From IMG/VR virus record IMGVR_UViG_3300048833_000111, positions 1 to 64,000 of that record: 64,000 nt of DNA; one strand, 5' to 3'. Of this stretch, positions 35,297 to 43,818 are shown one piece after another; the first letter of the stretch is position 1, and each line of letters opens with the position of its first letter. The DNA is from a virus. The notes under the pieces are model-generated. The model saw only the letters and a program-made list of their open reading frames with translations, made no database searches and was not told where the DNA came from. Both the position numbers and the translations under genes were made by a program.

Positions 35297-35618
35297 GGAG
35301 GAGTATTATAAAAAACATTTACTGATAATTAATCATTTGTTACCTATACAGATGACTCCTAAAGAAGCTGAAGTTTTAGCTGCCTTTATGTCATTGGAAG
35401 GAGATATAGCAAATGACCCTTTTGGTACATCTGGAAGAAAGATAGTAAAAAATAAATTAGGTATATCTGCTGGAGGATTGGGAAATTATTTAGACCAATT
35501 GAAAAAGAAGGAATTTATATTGACTAGAGATGACAGCTCACTTTATATATTACCTATACTGATTCCTGACAGAGATATACAGGGATACCAATTTAAATTA
35601 GAAAACAATGAAGTGTAA
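35262..35618 (+). CDS. Winged-helix-like DNA-binding protein (118 aa)
   Basis: MTPKEAEVLAAFMSLEGD, then RKIVKNKLGISAGGLGNYLD and QLKKKEFILTRDD, form a winged helix with recognition helix and wing; beta strands follow (LYILPILIPDRDI). This MarR/initiator-like fold suggests a regulator of late transcription or a terminase small-subunit-type DNA binder. A start at Met 31 (MTPKEAEV) is possible and would remove the overlap. Confidence 0.55.
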   Translation: MNIIRKILRLNKEEYYKKHLLIINHLLPIQMTPKEAEVLAAFMSLEGDIANDPFGTSGRKIVKNKLGISAGGLGNYLDQLKKKEFILTRDDSSLYILPILIPDRDIQGYQFKLENNEV

Positions 35619-35772
35619 GAGAACTAAAAATGGATTACTACTTCCAACTATATTTGAAATGGAATTCTTTGGAGTGAAAGCAATACCAGATAATACTTAC
35701 TATAATCCAAATACACTTGAAGTAGTAGAAAGAGAATTATTCAGTCAACAAGAATTTCACACATATGCATAA
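35608..35772 (+). CDS. Small late protein (54 aa)
   Basis: Frame MKCKRTKNGLLLPTIFEMEF to HTYA-stop with 11-base and 8-base overlaps to its neighbours, typical of coupled late genes. Contains NTYYNPNTLEVVERELF. No family; kept because it fills the gap exactly and codon use matches its neighbours. Confidence 0.55.
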   Translation: MKCKRTKNGLLLPTIFEMEFFGVKAIPDNTYYNPNTLEVVERELFSQQEFHTYA

Positions 35773-36145
35773 TTATAAAGTAAGTAGAAATGGTCTTTGG
35801 GGGGATAGGGTAAAACCATCTTATCCAGGTATTACCAAAGAAATGATAGAAGAGACTGTACAATATGTCTTTAGGGACCAACCTGAAAGACAGATGGTAT
35901 TACATACTGGACCAAGAGGAATGGAACAATTTAGACAAGCTGTGCAAGAAGAGTTAAATAGTGATGAACAGCTCTGGGCTGATATAAGAAATGAACAGTA
36001 TCCTTTAACACCAGAAGAGTCTTTTGATACAGGTGTAGTAACACAAGTAGGTTGGACAACAGCAACCAACCCTAATTATTTAAGATTACAGAGAGGAGAA
36101 ATAACACCAGTGGAATATCTGGATTTAATAAGTGAAGAAGAATGA
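35765..36145 (+). CDS. Late-operon protein, probable virion or assembly factor (126 aa)
   Basis: Soluble, with NGLWGDRVKPSYPGITKEMI, then PERQMVLHTGPRGMEQFRQA and GWTTATNPNYLRLQRGEITP. The turn-rich C-terminus and helix-loop pattern suit a small structural or assembly protein. It overlaps the next gene by 4 bases (ATGA). No family is recognised. Confidence 0.55.
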   Translation: MHNYKVSRNGLWGDRVKPSYPGITKEMIEETVQYVFRDQPERQMVLHTGPRGMEQFRQAVQEELNSDEQLWADIRNEQYPLTPEESFDTGVVTQVGWTTATNPNYLRLQRGEITPVEYLDLISEEE

Positions 36146-36552
36146 ATATATTTAAATTTCAACACCCATCAGACTTAATCTCAAGATTATTTATACTTGA
36201 GTATATGAGAGAAATTGGGGCAAGCACATTATATAGTAAAGCAAATAAACATCAGAGAAATAAGTTTTTCTATAAGTTTACTTCAGAGGATACAGAAGGT
36301 ACTCAAGAGATAGAATCAGTAGATATTAATTATGAGTATTGTTTATTTATAGCTACTCTTCATGAACTAGAATCATTCTTGAAATTATTTCTTGATGAAA
36401 TAGAACAAGTGGAAGCTAGTAGACAAAAGATTTATAAAGAGGCTAAAAAGAAGTTAATTGAGGAAAGAATAAAAGCTCCTGTAGATATTAATATAATGGA
36501 TTTAGCCCAAACTGAAATAAATAAAAATAACTCTAATGAACTCATTCTCTAA
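36142..36552 (+). CDS. Helical late-operon protein (136 aa)
   Basis: Mostly alpha-helical (FIATLHELESFLKLFLDEIE, EASRQKIYKEAKKKLIEERI) with charged faces, suggesting a coiled-coil assembly or scaffolding helper. It overlaps the IHF-like gene by 17 bases. No family is recognised. Confidence 0.55.
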   Translation: MNIFKFQHPSDLISRLFILEYMREIGASTLYSKANKHQRNKFFYKFTSEDTEGTQEIESVDINYEYCLFIATLHELESFLKLFLDEIEQVEASRQKIYKEAKKKLIEERIKAPVDINIMDLAQTEINKNNSNELIL

Positions 36553-36826
36553 TAATATAGAAGAATATTGGGAAGAAGTAAAAGACCAGTATGATATAGA
36601 TTTTGAAGAATTTAAAAAAGTATGTAAGAATGTATTTACTTTTATAAAGGAAACTATATCTTCTGGTGTTGGTAAAAATATTAGGGTAAAATATCTTGGG
36701 GTATTTGAAGTTTCTAAAAGTAGAGTAGAATATTGTAAAAAATCACTTCTTAATAATCTAGAGAAAGGAGCTATATCCCAAGAAAGGTATGATAAAAGAA
36801 TAAAGATATTAAATAATTATGTTTAG
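36536..36826 (+). CDS. IHF/HU-like DNA-bending protein
   Basis: At 96 aa it has the size of HU/IHF. EEFKKVCKNVFTFIKETISS forms the helical body and GVGKNIRVKYLGVFEVSKSR matches the beta-arm base motif (G-x-G-x-I-x3-x-G-x-F). crAss-like phages carry IHF-like genes near virion genes. It may bend DNA for packaging or regulation. It ends in TAG and overlaps the next gene. Confidence 0.75.
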   Translation: MNSFSNNIEEYWEEVKDQYDIDFEEFKKVCKNVFTFIKETISSGVGKNIRVKYLGVFEVSKSRVEYCKKSLLNNLEKGAISQERYDKRIKILNNYV

Positions 36827-37211
36827 ATTTATTAAGGATATGTATTATTATGTACAAGGTAATTTGAGATATAAATTATTTTATAGTAACTTTGCATTTT
36901 TAATACCTACACATATTTATGAACAGATATGTGTTAGAATAAATAGCATGGATAAAAAATGCTATGATGATGGACAATGTAAGCTATGTGGTTGTAATAC
37001 TACAGCTCTACAAATGGCAAATAAAGCTTGTGACAAGCCTTGTTACCCACCTTTGTTAAATCAAAGTATGTGGAATAAGATGAAAGAATCCAGAGATAGA
37101 AAGGTAGTTAGGTTTGGTGTTAGATTTAAAAACTGTAATTGGTTTTTATATAAAGATAAATTTTTAAAAAATGAATTGGGAGAAGACAAGGCTGGATTTA
37201 GGAGAAGTTAA
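36819..37211 (+). CDS. Cysteine-containing late protein, possible zinc binder (130 aa)
   Basis: The centre has MDKKCYDDGQCKLCGCNTTA and NKACDKPCYPP, seven cysteines in spacing that could bind zinc or iron-sulfur. The C-terminal region has VRFGVRFKNCNWFLYKDKFL. The pattern suggests a structural zinc knuckle. The gene overlaps both neighbours. No specific family is assigned. Confidence 0.55.
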   Translation: MFRFIKDMYYYVQGNLRYKLFYSNFAFLIPTHIYEQICVRINSMDKKCYDDGQCKLCGCNTTALQMANKACDKPCYPPLLNQSMWNKMKESRDRKVVRFGVRFKNCNWFLYKDKFLKNELGEDKAGFRRS

Positions 37212-37464
37212 ACAAGGTTCTTCTAAGAAATTTATTTTTAAGGCTACTAAAGATTTAGATATAAGTAGTATAAAACTTGGTTGTAATAGCTGTACCAAAG
37301 CTAAATACAAGGATAGGATACTTAATGTAACCTTTACACCACAGAATATACCTGTACACATATCTTTAACTCAAAACTGGCAAAGAGTAGCTAAGATAAT
37401 AGTAATAAAATATAGTAATGGTACAGAGGAAACTCTTACCTTTACTGCTAAAATAGTGAAATGA
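37171..37464 (+). CDS. DUF1573-like Ig-fold protein (97 aa)
   Basis: LDLGEVKQGSSKKFIFKATK, then SIKLGCNSCTKAKYKDRILN and VTFTPQNIPVHISLTQNW, follow the DUF1573 pattern of Bacteroidota (GxVxxG, C-x2-C, beta sandwich), usually in extracellular or periplasmic proteins. No signal peptide is seen, so it may decorate the virion. It overlaps the upstream gene by 41 bases. Confidence 0.65.
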   Translation: MNWEKTRLDLGEVKQGSSKKFIFKATKDLDISSIKLGCNSCTKAKYKDRILNVTFTPQNIPVHISLTQNWQRVAKIIVIKYSNGTEETLTFTAKIVK

Positions 37465-38051
37465 TGAGTGATAATAAAGTAAGAGCGTATAGTAATAAAG
37501 AACTATTGGATAGGGTATCATCCCTACCTAGTTTCAAAGGTATACCTACAGATTATTGGATATTGGGAGTTCAATCTAATGAAGATTCCTATAATTTATT
37601 TGATGACAAATTCTATATTTTTAAAGGAACTAGATTTGTAAAAGTAGTATCAGGTACAACTAATGCTGGAACTACTGGATTAATGAACTATGAAAAGTAT
37701 AGTAAGGATGGTGTATTGGTAGTTAAGACCAATGAATGGTATTATGGATTATGGAAATTTGGATATCATAATGGTAGAATGCCAGCATTAAAACAAGTTA
37801 GACCTATAAAATATTTTAGAGATTGGAACAAAAACAAAAGTGTAGAAGAGATTGGACAAGTATACTCAGGAATGAGAGGGATAAACTTTCATACAGTACT
37901 CTATGAAAAAACTTTATCTTTTGTAAGAAAGTTTATAGGAGGGTGGTCCGTGGGTTGCCAAGTGGTAAATAGTGTGGGAGATTACTATGAAATTTTAGAG
38001 CTTATGAAGGACCAAAATAGTGTGACTTATTGTATAATAAAAGAATTTTAA
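37461..38051 (+). CDS. Putative cell-wall-active protein (His/Cys motif, endolysin candidate)
   Basis: 196 aa. The C-terminal part reads MRGINFHTVLYEKTLSFVRK and GGWSVGCQVVNS. A histidine (NFH) and a serine-x-glycine-cysteine (SVGC) at this spacing resemble YkuD/DUF5675-like hydrolases or L,D-transpeptidases. The N-terminal 120 residues are beta-rich with many aromatics. It may be an endolysin or virion muralytic enzyme. No signal peptide. The enzyme class is inferred from the motif pair. Confidence 0.5.
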   Translation: MMSDNKVRAYSNKELLDRVSSLPSFKGIPTDYWILGVQSNEDSYNLFDDKFYIFKGTRFVKVVSGTTNAGTTGLMNYEKYSKDGVLVVKTNEWYYGLWKFGYHNGRMPALKQVRPIKYFRDWNKNKSVEEIGQVYSGMRGINFHTVLYEKTLSFVRKFIGGWSVGCQVVNSVGDYYEILELMKDQNSVTYCIIKEF

Positions 38052-38052
38052 T

Positions 38053-38262
38053 ATGAAAATAAAAGTAGATTTTGATACAAAACAAATAGAGATTATAGGA
38101 GAGGTAAATTTGGGTGAATTTTCTAGAAAGATTATGGACCTTGGGTTGGATGTAGAAGAGTGGAGTGTAATAACTAAAGTAGAATATGTACTTGGAAATA
38201 TCTTTACAACTCCTAATATAACTCCTTATAGAAACCCTTTTGAACCTTATGTGACTTACTAA
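38053..38262 (+). CDS. Small late protein (69 aa)
   Basis: Beta-rich (KIKVDFDTKQIEIIGEVNLG) with a helical middle and a Pro/Tyr-rich tail (NITPYRNPFEPYVTY). It starts 1 base after the hydrolase-like stop and ends 1 base before the next gene. No family; probably a small virion or assembly component. Confidence 0.55.
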   Translation: MKIKVDFDTKQIEIIGEVNLGEFSRKIMDLGLDVEEWSVITKVEYVLGNIFTTPNITPYRNPFEPYVTY

Positions 38263-38263
38263 T

Positions 38264-38815
38264 ATGGCATTTTTATTTGTAGTAGAAAATAGTATAGCTA
38301 AGCCCAATACAGAAACCCTACTTATAGAGCCTTTTAAGACTATATGGGAGAGAGATAAATCCTCTTCTAAAAGTCTAGCTCTCAAGGAACTTACTTTTAT
38401 AGAGTTTATGTCCTCAAAGAAAAAGACAAATCCTTATGCAGGTTATGATGATGATATAAGATATGAAAGACTTAAGGAAACAATGCCAGAGGATTGGGAG
38501 ATGGATAGTGTTGTAGAGCAAGGGTTAATAAAGATTAAGGACTTTCAAATAGAAGCATCCCCAACTTACCAATATTATTTGTCTGCACAGAAGGCAGCAG
38601 AAAAGATGAGAGGATTCTTTAATACTTTTGATATAAATGAAAGGAATGAAAGGAATGGAAATCCTGTATATAAGCCAAGTGATATTACAAAAGCTCTAAA
38701 TGATACTGATAAAGTGTTACAAAATTTAAACTCAATGAAGGAGAAGGTAGAGCAGGAATTATTTGAACAAACAAAGACAAGAGGAAATAAACAAATTAAT
38801 CCATTTGAAGTATAA
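38264..38815 (+). CDS. Late protein before the GroES-like and terminase genes (183 aa)
   Basis: Helical C-terminal two thirds (SAQKAAEKMRGFFNTFDINE, KALNDTDKVLQNLNSMKEKV) with an acidic segment DEQE-like MPEDWEMDSVVEQG. Placement just upstream of the terminase large subunit suggests a small terminase or packaging adaptor, but no HTH is visible, so that is only context. It lies 5 bases before the next gene. Confidence 0.45.
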   Translation: MAFLFVVENSIAKPNTETLLIEPFKTIWERDKSSSKSLALKELTFIEFMSSKKKTNPYAGYDDDIRYERLKETMPEDWEMDSVVEQGLIKIKDFQIEASPTYQYYLSAQKAAEKMRGFFNTFDINERNERNGNPVYKPSDITKALNDTDKVLQNLNSMKEKVEQELFEQTKTRGNKQINPFEV

Positions 38816-38820
38816 GAAAT

Positions 38821-39090
38821 ATGATTATATTACCAACAGGTGCTGTTATAGTAAAACAGAGAATAGAGAAATATAAAAATTCAGGGGGTATAATATTGGA
38901 AGATACCAGTGCATTGGATAAAGTGTATAATGATGGAGAGATTATATTTACTGCCCCAGAGCTTACAGATTTACAGTCAAAGAAAATAGTATTTAGACCT
39001 AATTATGCAGAGGAAATAGATATTGAGGGAGAAAAATATTTATTTTTTAGGGATGTACAATCCTCTATGTATTATATTATAGAAGAATAA
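38821..39090 (+). CDS. GroES-like co-chaperonin
   Basis: 89 aa. It reads GAVIVKQRIEKYKNSGGIIL, then NDGEIIFTAPELTD, SKKIVFRPNYAEEIDIEG and EKYLFFRDVQSSMYYIIEE, matching the GroES layout (mobile loop with GGI-x-L, dome, GEKYLFFRD-x2-ILYII). It is slightly shorter than bacterial GroES. It would cap a host GroEL to fold the capsid protein, like T4 gp31. It overlaps the terminase gene by one base. Confidence 0.75.
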   Translation: MIILPTGAVIVKQRIEKYKNSGGIILEDTSALDKVYNDGEIIFTAPELTDLQSKKIVFRPNYAEEIDIEGEKYLFFRDVQSSMYYIIEE

Positions 39091-41297
39091 TGATTAGAAA
39101 AAGTAGTGGTGTTTGGGTAGACTCTTCAGTATTTAGAGCAGAGGCAATTAAATTCCAAGAGAATGGAGTTTATTGTTCTGCTCCTATTGGTACTCCAGAT
39201 TGGTTTACATATTGGGAAGAACAGTTGAGAAGATGTAGAGAAGGTTATGAAGTTGATGGTCATAAGATAACTGGTAATCACTACTTTTATTTAAATTTTA
39301 CCCAAATACAAATTGTAAAAGAAGAAGATGATGATTCTGTAGTAGCAGAGAAAATCACCCAACAACCTGACTTTTGGGATGGGGATTACAATTACTTTTG
39401 GGCTTTGGAAATAGCTAAGAATGGAATCTGTACAAAGAATAGTTTAGTACCTTCAACTGAGCAGGAAAGAAAAGATTGGATAGCTTACAATAAAAAAGTA
39501 AAATTAATTAAGAAAAAAGATAGAAAGACCTATAGAAATAATCCAGAATATTTAAAGGCTAAAGAGAAAAGAGATACTATTTCTAAAGCTATATTGGATA
39601 GGTTAAATTTATTTGTAAAACCCCATCTGGATTATTTGGATGGTGGTTATCATATGATTGTAGGTAAGTCTAGAAGGAAGGGTTACTCTTATAAGGATGG
39701 TGCAATTTGTGCTAATATTTATAATACAGTTAGAAAAGCACAGGTTATTATTGGAGCGCATGAAAAGAAGTTCCTTTATCCTAAAGGGACTATGGGTATG
39801 GCATCAGATTATTTAAACTTCTTAAATGAACATACTGGATGGGCAAAATCTAGAGATTATGTAGATAAACAGGACCATAAAAAAGCTTCTTATAAAACAG
39901 TAGTAAATGGTGTACCTGTAGAGAAGGGTTATGAATCTGAAATATTTGCACTATCTTTTAAAGATAATCCAGATGCTGCTAGGGGAAAGGATGGTAAGAT
40001 TGTACTATTAGAGGAGGCAGGAGCTTTCCCTAATTTAAAAGATGCATACAATGCTATATATCCTGCACTTACAGGGGGTTCTTATATTACTGGACAAATT
40101 ATTATATTTGGAACTGGTGGGGATATGGAATCAGGTACTGTAGACTATGCTGATATGTTCTATAATCCTACTGCCTACAGATTAATGCCTTTTATAAATA
40201 TATGGGATGAAAATGGACAGGATTCTGTTTGTGGATTCTTCCATCCAGTTACTTGGAATCTTGAAGGTTTTTATGATTCACAAGGTAATTCAGATATAGA
40301 GGGTGCTACTGAGTTTGAAAATGATAGGAGACAGACATTATTGGAAGAATCCTCATCATCAACTACCCTTCAGAAACACGTACAGGAATACCCATTCTGT
40401 CCTTCAGAAGCCTTTCTTACTGTCAGTACTAACAACTTCCCTGTTATTGAGCTGAGAAACCAACTTAATAAAGTTATACATGAGAGATTACAATTGAAAA
40501 AGGGTACTCCTGTGTATTTAGATAGGGTAAATGGAAAAGTAGTTGCAAGACCAGATTTACAGAATAAATTACAACCAGTATTAAACTATAGACCTAAGAT
40601 AGAAGATTTAACTGGGTGTCCAATTATATATGAATATCCAATAGATAATCCTCCTAAAGGATTATATAAAATAGGATATGACCCATATAGGCAGGATTTA
40701 TCAACAGGTGTATCTTTAGCAGCTATTTATGTATACAAGTCTTCACATAAATTCTCATATAAGAGAAACATTATAGTAGCTGAATATGTAGGTAGACCAC
40801 CAGAAGCAGATGATGTAAATAGAATAGCAGCTCAATTGGCTGAACTTTACAATGCAGAAATAATGCATGAAAATGAAGTTACACATGTAAAGAATTATTT
40901 TAGAAGAACAAAACAATTACATTTGTTAGCTGCACAACCTGATGAGGTTATCAGTAAAAATATAAAGAACTCTACTGTTGCAAGGATATATGGTATACAT
41001 ATGAATGAACAGTTAAAAGATGCTGGGGAGAAATATATAAAGGATTGGTTATTGGAAGTAAGAGATTATGATGAGAATGGTAGTCCAATATTAAATCTGG
41101 AAAGTATATATTCTATAGGTCTTTTAGAAGAATTAATACAATATAACAGAAAAGGAAACTTTGATAGGGTAATGTCTTTTATGATGTGCATGTTCCAAAT
41201 ACAAGAAGAAGATTTAGGTAAGGAATATGGCGATAAAGAAAATACAAGAGTGCAAAGTATTGTAAACTTTTTTGATAAACTAAATAAAAGAAATTAA
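39090..41297 (+). CDS. terL: Terminase large subunit
   Basis: 735 aa. The ATPase domain has the adenine-binding area (FVKPHLDYLDGGYHMIVGKS), a Walker-A-like SRRKGYSYKDGA and Walker B KIVLLEEAGAF, with the coupling motif QIIIFGTGGDMESG. The C-terminal RNase-H-like nuclease shows GLYKIGYDPYRQDLSTGVSL (first acid), AEIMHENEV and a late acid region. The enzyme packages DNA into proheads through the portal. Size and order (terminase then portal then capsid) match crAss-like phages. Two bases separate it from the portal gene. Confidence 0.92.
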   Translation: MIRKSSGVWVDSSVFRAEAIKFQENGVYCSAPIGTPDWFTYWEEQLRRCREGYEVDGHKITGNHYFYLNFTQIQIVKEEDDDSVVAEKITQQPDFWDGDYNYFWALEIAKNGICTKNSLVPSTEQERKDWIAYNKKVKLIKKKDRKTYRNNPEYLKAKEKRDTISKAILDRLNLFVKPHLDYLDGGYHMIVGKSRRKGYSYKDGAICANIYNTVRKAQVIIGAHEKKFLYPKGTMGMASDYLNFLNEHTGWAKSRDYVDKQDHKKASYKTVVNGVPVEKGYESEIFALSFKDNPDAARGKDGKIVLLEEAGAFPNLKDAYNAIYPALTGGSYITGQIIIFGTGGDMESGTVDYADMFYNPTAYRLMPFINIWDENGQDSVCGFFHPVTWNLEGFYDSQGNSDIEGATEFENDRRQTLLEESSSSTTLQKHVQEYPFCPSEAFLTVSTNNFPVIELRNQLNKVIHERLQLKKGTPVYLDRVNGKVVARPDLQNKLQPVLNYRPKIEDLTGCPIIYEYPIDNPPKGLYKIGYDPYRQDLSTGVSLAAIYVYKSSHKFSYKRNIIVAEYVGRPPEADDVNRIAAQLAELYNAEIMHENEVTHVKNYFRRTKQLHLLAAQPDEVISKNIKNSTVARIYGIHMNEQLKDAGEKYIKDWLLEVRDYDENGSPILNLESIYSIGLLEELIQYNRKGNFDRVMSFMMCMFQIQEEDLGKEYGDKENTRVQSIVNFFDKLNKRN

Positions 41298-41299
41298 TT

Positions 41300-43735
41300 A
41301 TGTCAGAACAAAGAGTCAGTACACAACAAAGATTGACAAGAAAACAAAAAAATGCTAATGATAAGCAGTATTTTAAAGACCAATTGGATTCCTTAGATTC
41401 ATTGTCTTTTATAAATGGTGGTATCTTTACATTTGGAGAGAATGCTACTGGAATGTCAGAGTATAGAAGAATGAAAATCAACTATGATTTATTTAATAAT
41501 ATAGTAAATAAAACTGATTTTGAACATGTATGTTCTCCATTTGGTAAAGAGGTTGGAGAGCTTCCAGCAGATTTTACAAACAAAGATATCATATCAGGTA
41601 AGGTTAAAGCTCTACTTGGTATGGAAATGAAAAGACCTTTTTCATGGAAAGTAGCAGCAACCAATGAGGAAGCTACTACTAGAATAGAACAAGAGGAGTT
41701 TAAACTTTTAAAGGATTTTGTAATAAACAGTATTATGTTGCCAATAAGACAACAAATAGAACAACAGTATTTAGAGCAAAGTCAAGGAAAAGAGCTTTCT
41801 CCAGATGAGCAAAGAAAAATTCAGGAACAGGTAGAACAGGAGATGCAATCTATGACACCACCTGAAGTTAAGAGGTATATGTCCAGGGAACATCAGGACC
41901 CTGCTGAAGCATTGGCACATCAAATTTTAGAATATCTTATAGAGAAAGAAGATATAAAAATGAAATTCAATAAGGCTTGGAAACATGGTCTTATATCAGG
42001 AAGGGAAATATTCTGGGTAGGTATAGTAAATGGGGAGCCTTGTATAAGAGTTGTAAACCCATTAAGATTTGATTATGATAAAAGTCCTGATTTAGATTAT
42101 ATTGAAGATGGAGAATGGGCTGTATATGAAATGTATATGACTCCCTCTGAAATTGTAAAAAGCTTTGGTAGTGAACTTAGTGATGAGGATATAGATGATA
42201 TATATGAAGAATACCATAATGTAGCTAGTTTTTCAGATGACTCATTTACATTTAGAAATGATGGTGTCTCTAGTATAAATGGAGTAAGGGTGTTACATGG
42301 TGAATGGAAAGGACTTAAACCTATAAAATTTATAGAAGGGGTAGACCCTGTTACTGGAGAATTTTATGAAGATATAGTAGATGAAAGTTATCAGTTAAAT
42401 GGAGAAGCTGGAGATATAAATGAAAGAATTGAATGGATTATTACTAAGTATGAGGGTTATAGAATAGGAAGGGATAAGTATGCTTTCCTTAGAGAAGTAC
42501 CAGGTCAGTATAAGGATTTAACTAATTTATATCATTGCAAGCTATCTTTTATAGGTGCTGCCTATGATAATCTAAACTCTGAAGTTACATCTTTGGTGGA
42601 TAGGATGAAATACTGGCAGTATTTTTACAATATTATAAGTTATAGAATAGAACTTCTTACTGCATCTGATGAAGGAAAGAAAATATTACTTAACTTAAAT
42701 TTAATACCTAAAGGTTCAGGTATAACTTTAGAAAAGTGGATGCATTATTTTTCTGCAAATAAAATAGGTTTCTTGAATCCAAATGAAGAGGGTAATAGAA
42801 ATGCAGATATCACACAGGCAGCAAAAGAAATTGATATGTCTCTTGCATCTGACATCCAAAAATATATAGCTTTAGCTGAATATATAGAAAGAAGATGTGG
42901 AGAATCTGTTGGTATTACTAAACAAATTGAAGGGCAAATTAAAGAAGATGAGGCTGTATCTAATACTAGAACAGCAATTATACAATCTTCAAATATTATT
43001 GAACCTTACTATGAAGTGCATAATAATATAAAAAGAAATGCTCTACAAGCTCTTATTGAATGTGCTAAGGTAGCATATGCTGAATTCCAACCTAGGTATA
43101 TAAACTATGTACTTGATGATATGTCAAGAAGAATGGTCAATATAGATTATGAGTTGTTAGAAAATTCTACTTATGGCATCTTTGTATCTAATTCAATGAA
43201 GTCACATGAAGCATTACAAATGGTACAACAATTATCACATGCAGCATTACAGAATCAAACTGCTGAACTATCTGATGTACTTAAGATTATGAGAAGTGAA
43301 TCTGTACAAGAGGCAGAAGAATTACTTAAAGTTGCAGAACAAGATAGAAAAGATAGAGAGCAACAAATGCAACAACAACAACTTCAAGCTCAAGCTGAAT
43401 CTGAAGAAAAAGCTAGAGAATTTAAGAGAGAGGAATGGCAACATGAAATGAATAAGATGGAGAGAGAGGAAGAACTTAAAACAGAAAGAGAACTTCAGAA
43501 ACAAGCTATATTATCACTTGGATTTAATGAAGATAAAGATTTGGATAAAGATGGTATGCCAGATGTACTTGAAGTTTATAAAGCTGGGGTAGATGCCCAA
43601 ATAAAAGCAAGTAAACAAAAATTAGATGAAGACAAACTAATGCATCAAAAAGAAGTTGATAAGAAAAAGCTTGAACAAAAGGATAAAGAGATAAAAATTA
43701 AACAACAACAAGGTAATAAAGTAGTTAAAAAGTAA
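41300..43735 (+). CDS. Portal protein
   Basis: 811 aa. It follows the terminase directly, as in crAss-like phages. Visible parts are wing/stem regions (FWVGIVNGEPCIRVVNPLRF, DYDKSPDLDYIEDGEWAV), a long helical stem (NRNADITQAAKEIDMSLASD) and a C-terminal barrel or tail rich in Gln, Glu and Lys (QQQLQAQAESEEKAREFKRE). It would form the dodecameric DNA channel at one capsid vertex. Assigned from position, size and crAss-like layout; no single decisive motif. Confidence 0.85.
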   Translation: MSEQRVSTQQRLTRKQKNANDKQYFKDQLDSLDSLSFINGGIFTFGENATGMSEYRRMKINYDLFNNIVNKTDFEHVCSPFGKEVGELPADFTNKDIISGKVKALLGMEMKRPFSWKVAATNEEATTRIEQEEFKLLKDFVINSIMLPIRQQIEQQYLEQSQGKELSPDEQRKIQEQVEQEMQSMTPPEVKRYMSREHQDPAEALAHQILEYLIEKEDIKMKFNKAWKHGLISGREIFWVGIVNGEPCIRVVNPLRFDYDKSPDLDYIEDGEWAVYEMYMTPSEIVKSFGSELSDEDIDDIYEEYHNVASFSDDSFTFRNDGVSSINGVRVLHGEWKGLKPIKFIEGVDPVTGEFYEDIVDESYQLNGEAGDINERIEWIITKYEGYRIGRDKYAFLREVPGQYKDLTNLYHCKLSFIGAAYDNLNSEVTSLVDRMKYWQYFYNIISYRIELLTASDEGKKILLNLNLIPKGSGITLEKWMHYFSANKIGFLNPNEEGNRNADITQAAKEIDMSLASDIQKYIALAEYIERRCGESVGITKQIEGQIKEDEAVSNTRTAIIQSSNIIEPYYEVHNNIKRNALQALIECAKVAYAEFQPRYINYVLDDMSRRMVNIDYELLENSTYGIFVSNSMKSHEALQMVQQLSHAALQNQTAELSDVLKIMRSESVQEAEELLKVAEQDRKDREQQMQQQQLQAQAESEEKAREFKREEWQHEMNKMEREEELKTERELQKQAILSLGFNEDKDLDKDGMPDVLEVYKAGVDAQIKASKQKLDEDKLMHQKEVDKKKLEQKDKEIKIKQQQGNKVVKK

Positions 43736-43801
43736 AAAAAGCTATTAGCTACTATTTTTAAAAATTAAGTTTAAAACTTAAAAAAATTAAATAATTAATC
43801 T

Positions 43802-43809
43802 TAAATTTG
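43802..43809 (+). promoter_or_regulatory. -7 box TAAATTTG before the acidic scaffold-like gene
   Basis: TAAATTTG lies 9 bases before the ATG at 43819, after a TTAAGTTT/AAACTTAA palindrome at about 43767-43783. The -33 box is weak. Confidence 0.4.
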
Positions 43810-43818
43810 CAACAGATT

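Noticed and set aside
43807-43818. TTG start for the scaffold-like gene
   Set aside because: An ATG follows at 43819 with the promoter box at the right distance; the TTG falls within the -7 box itself.
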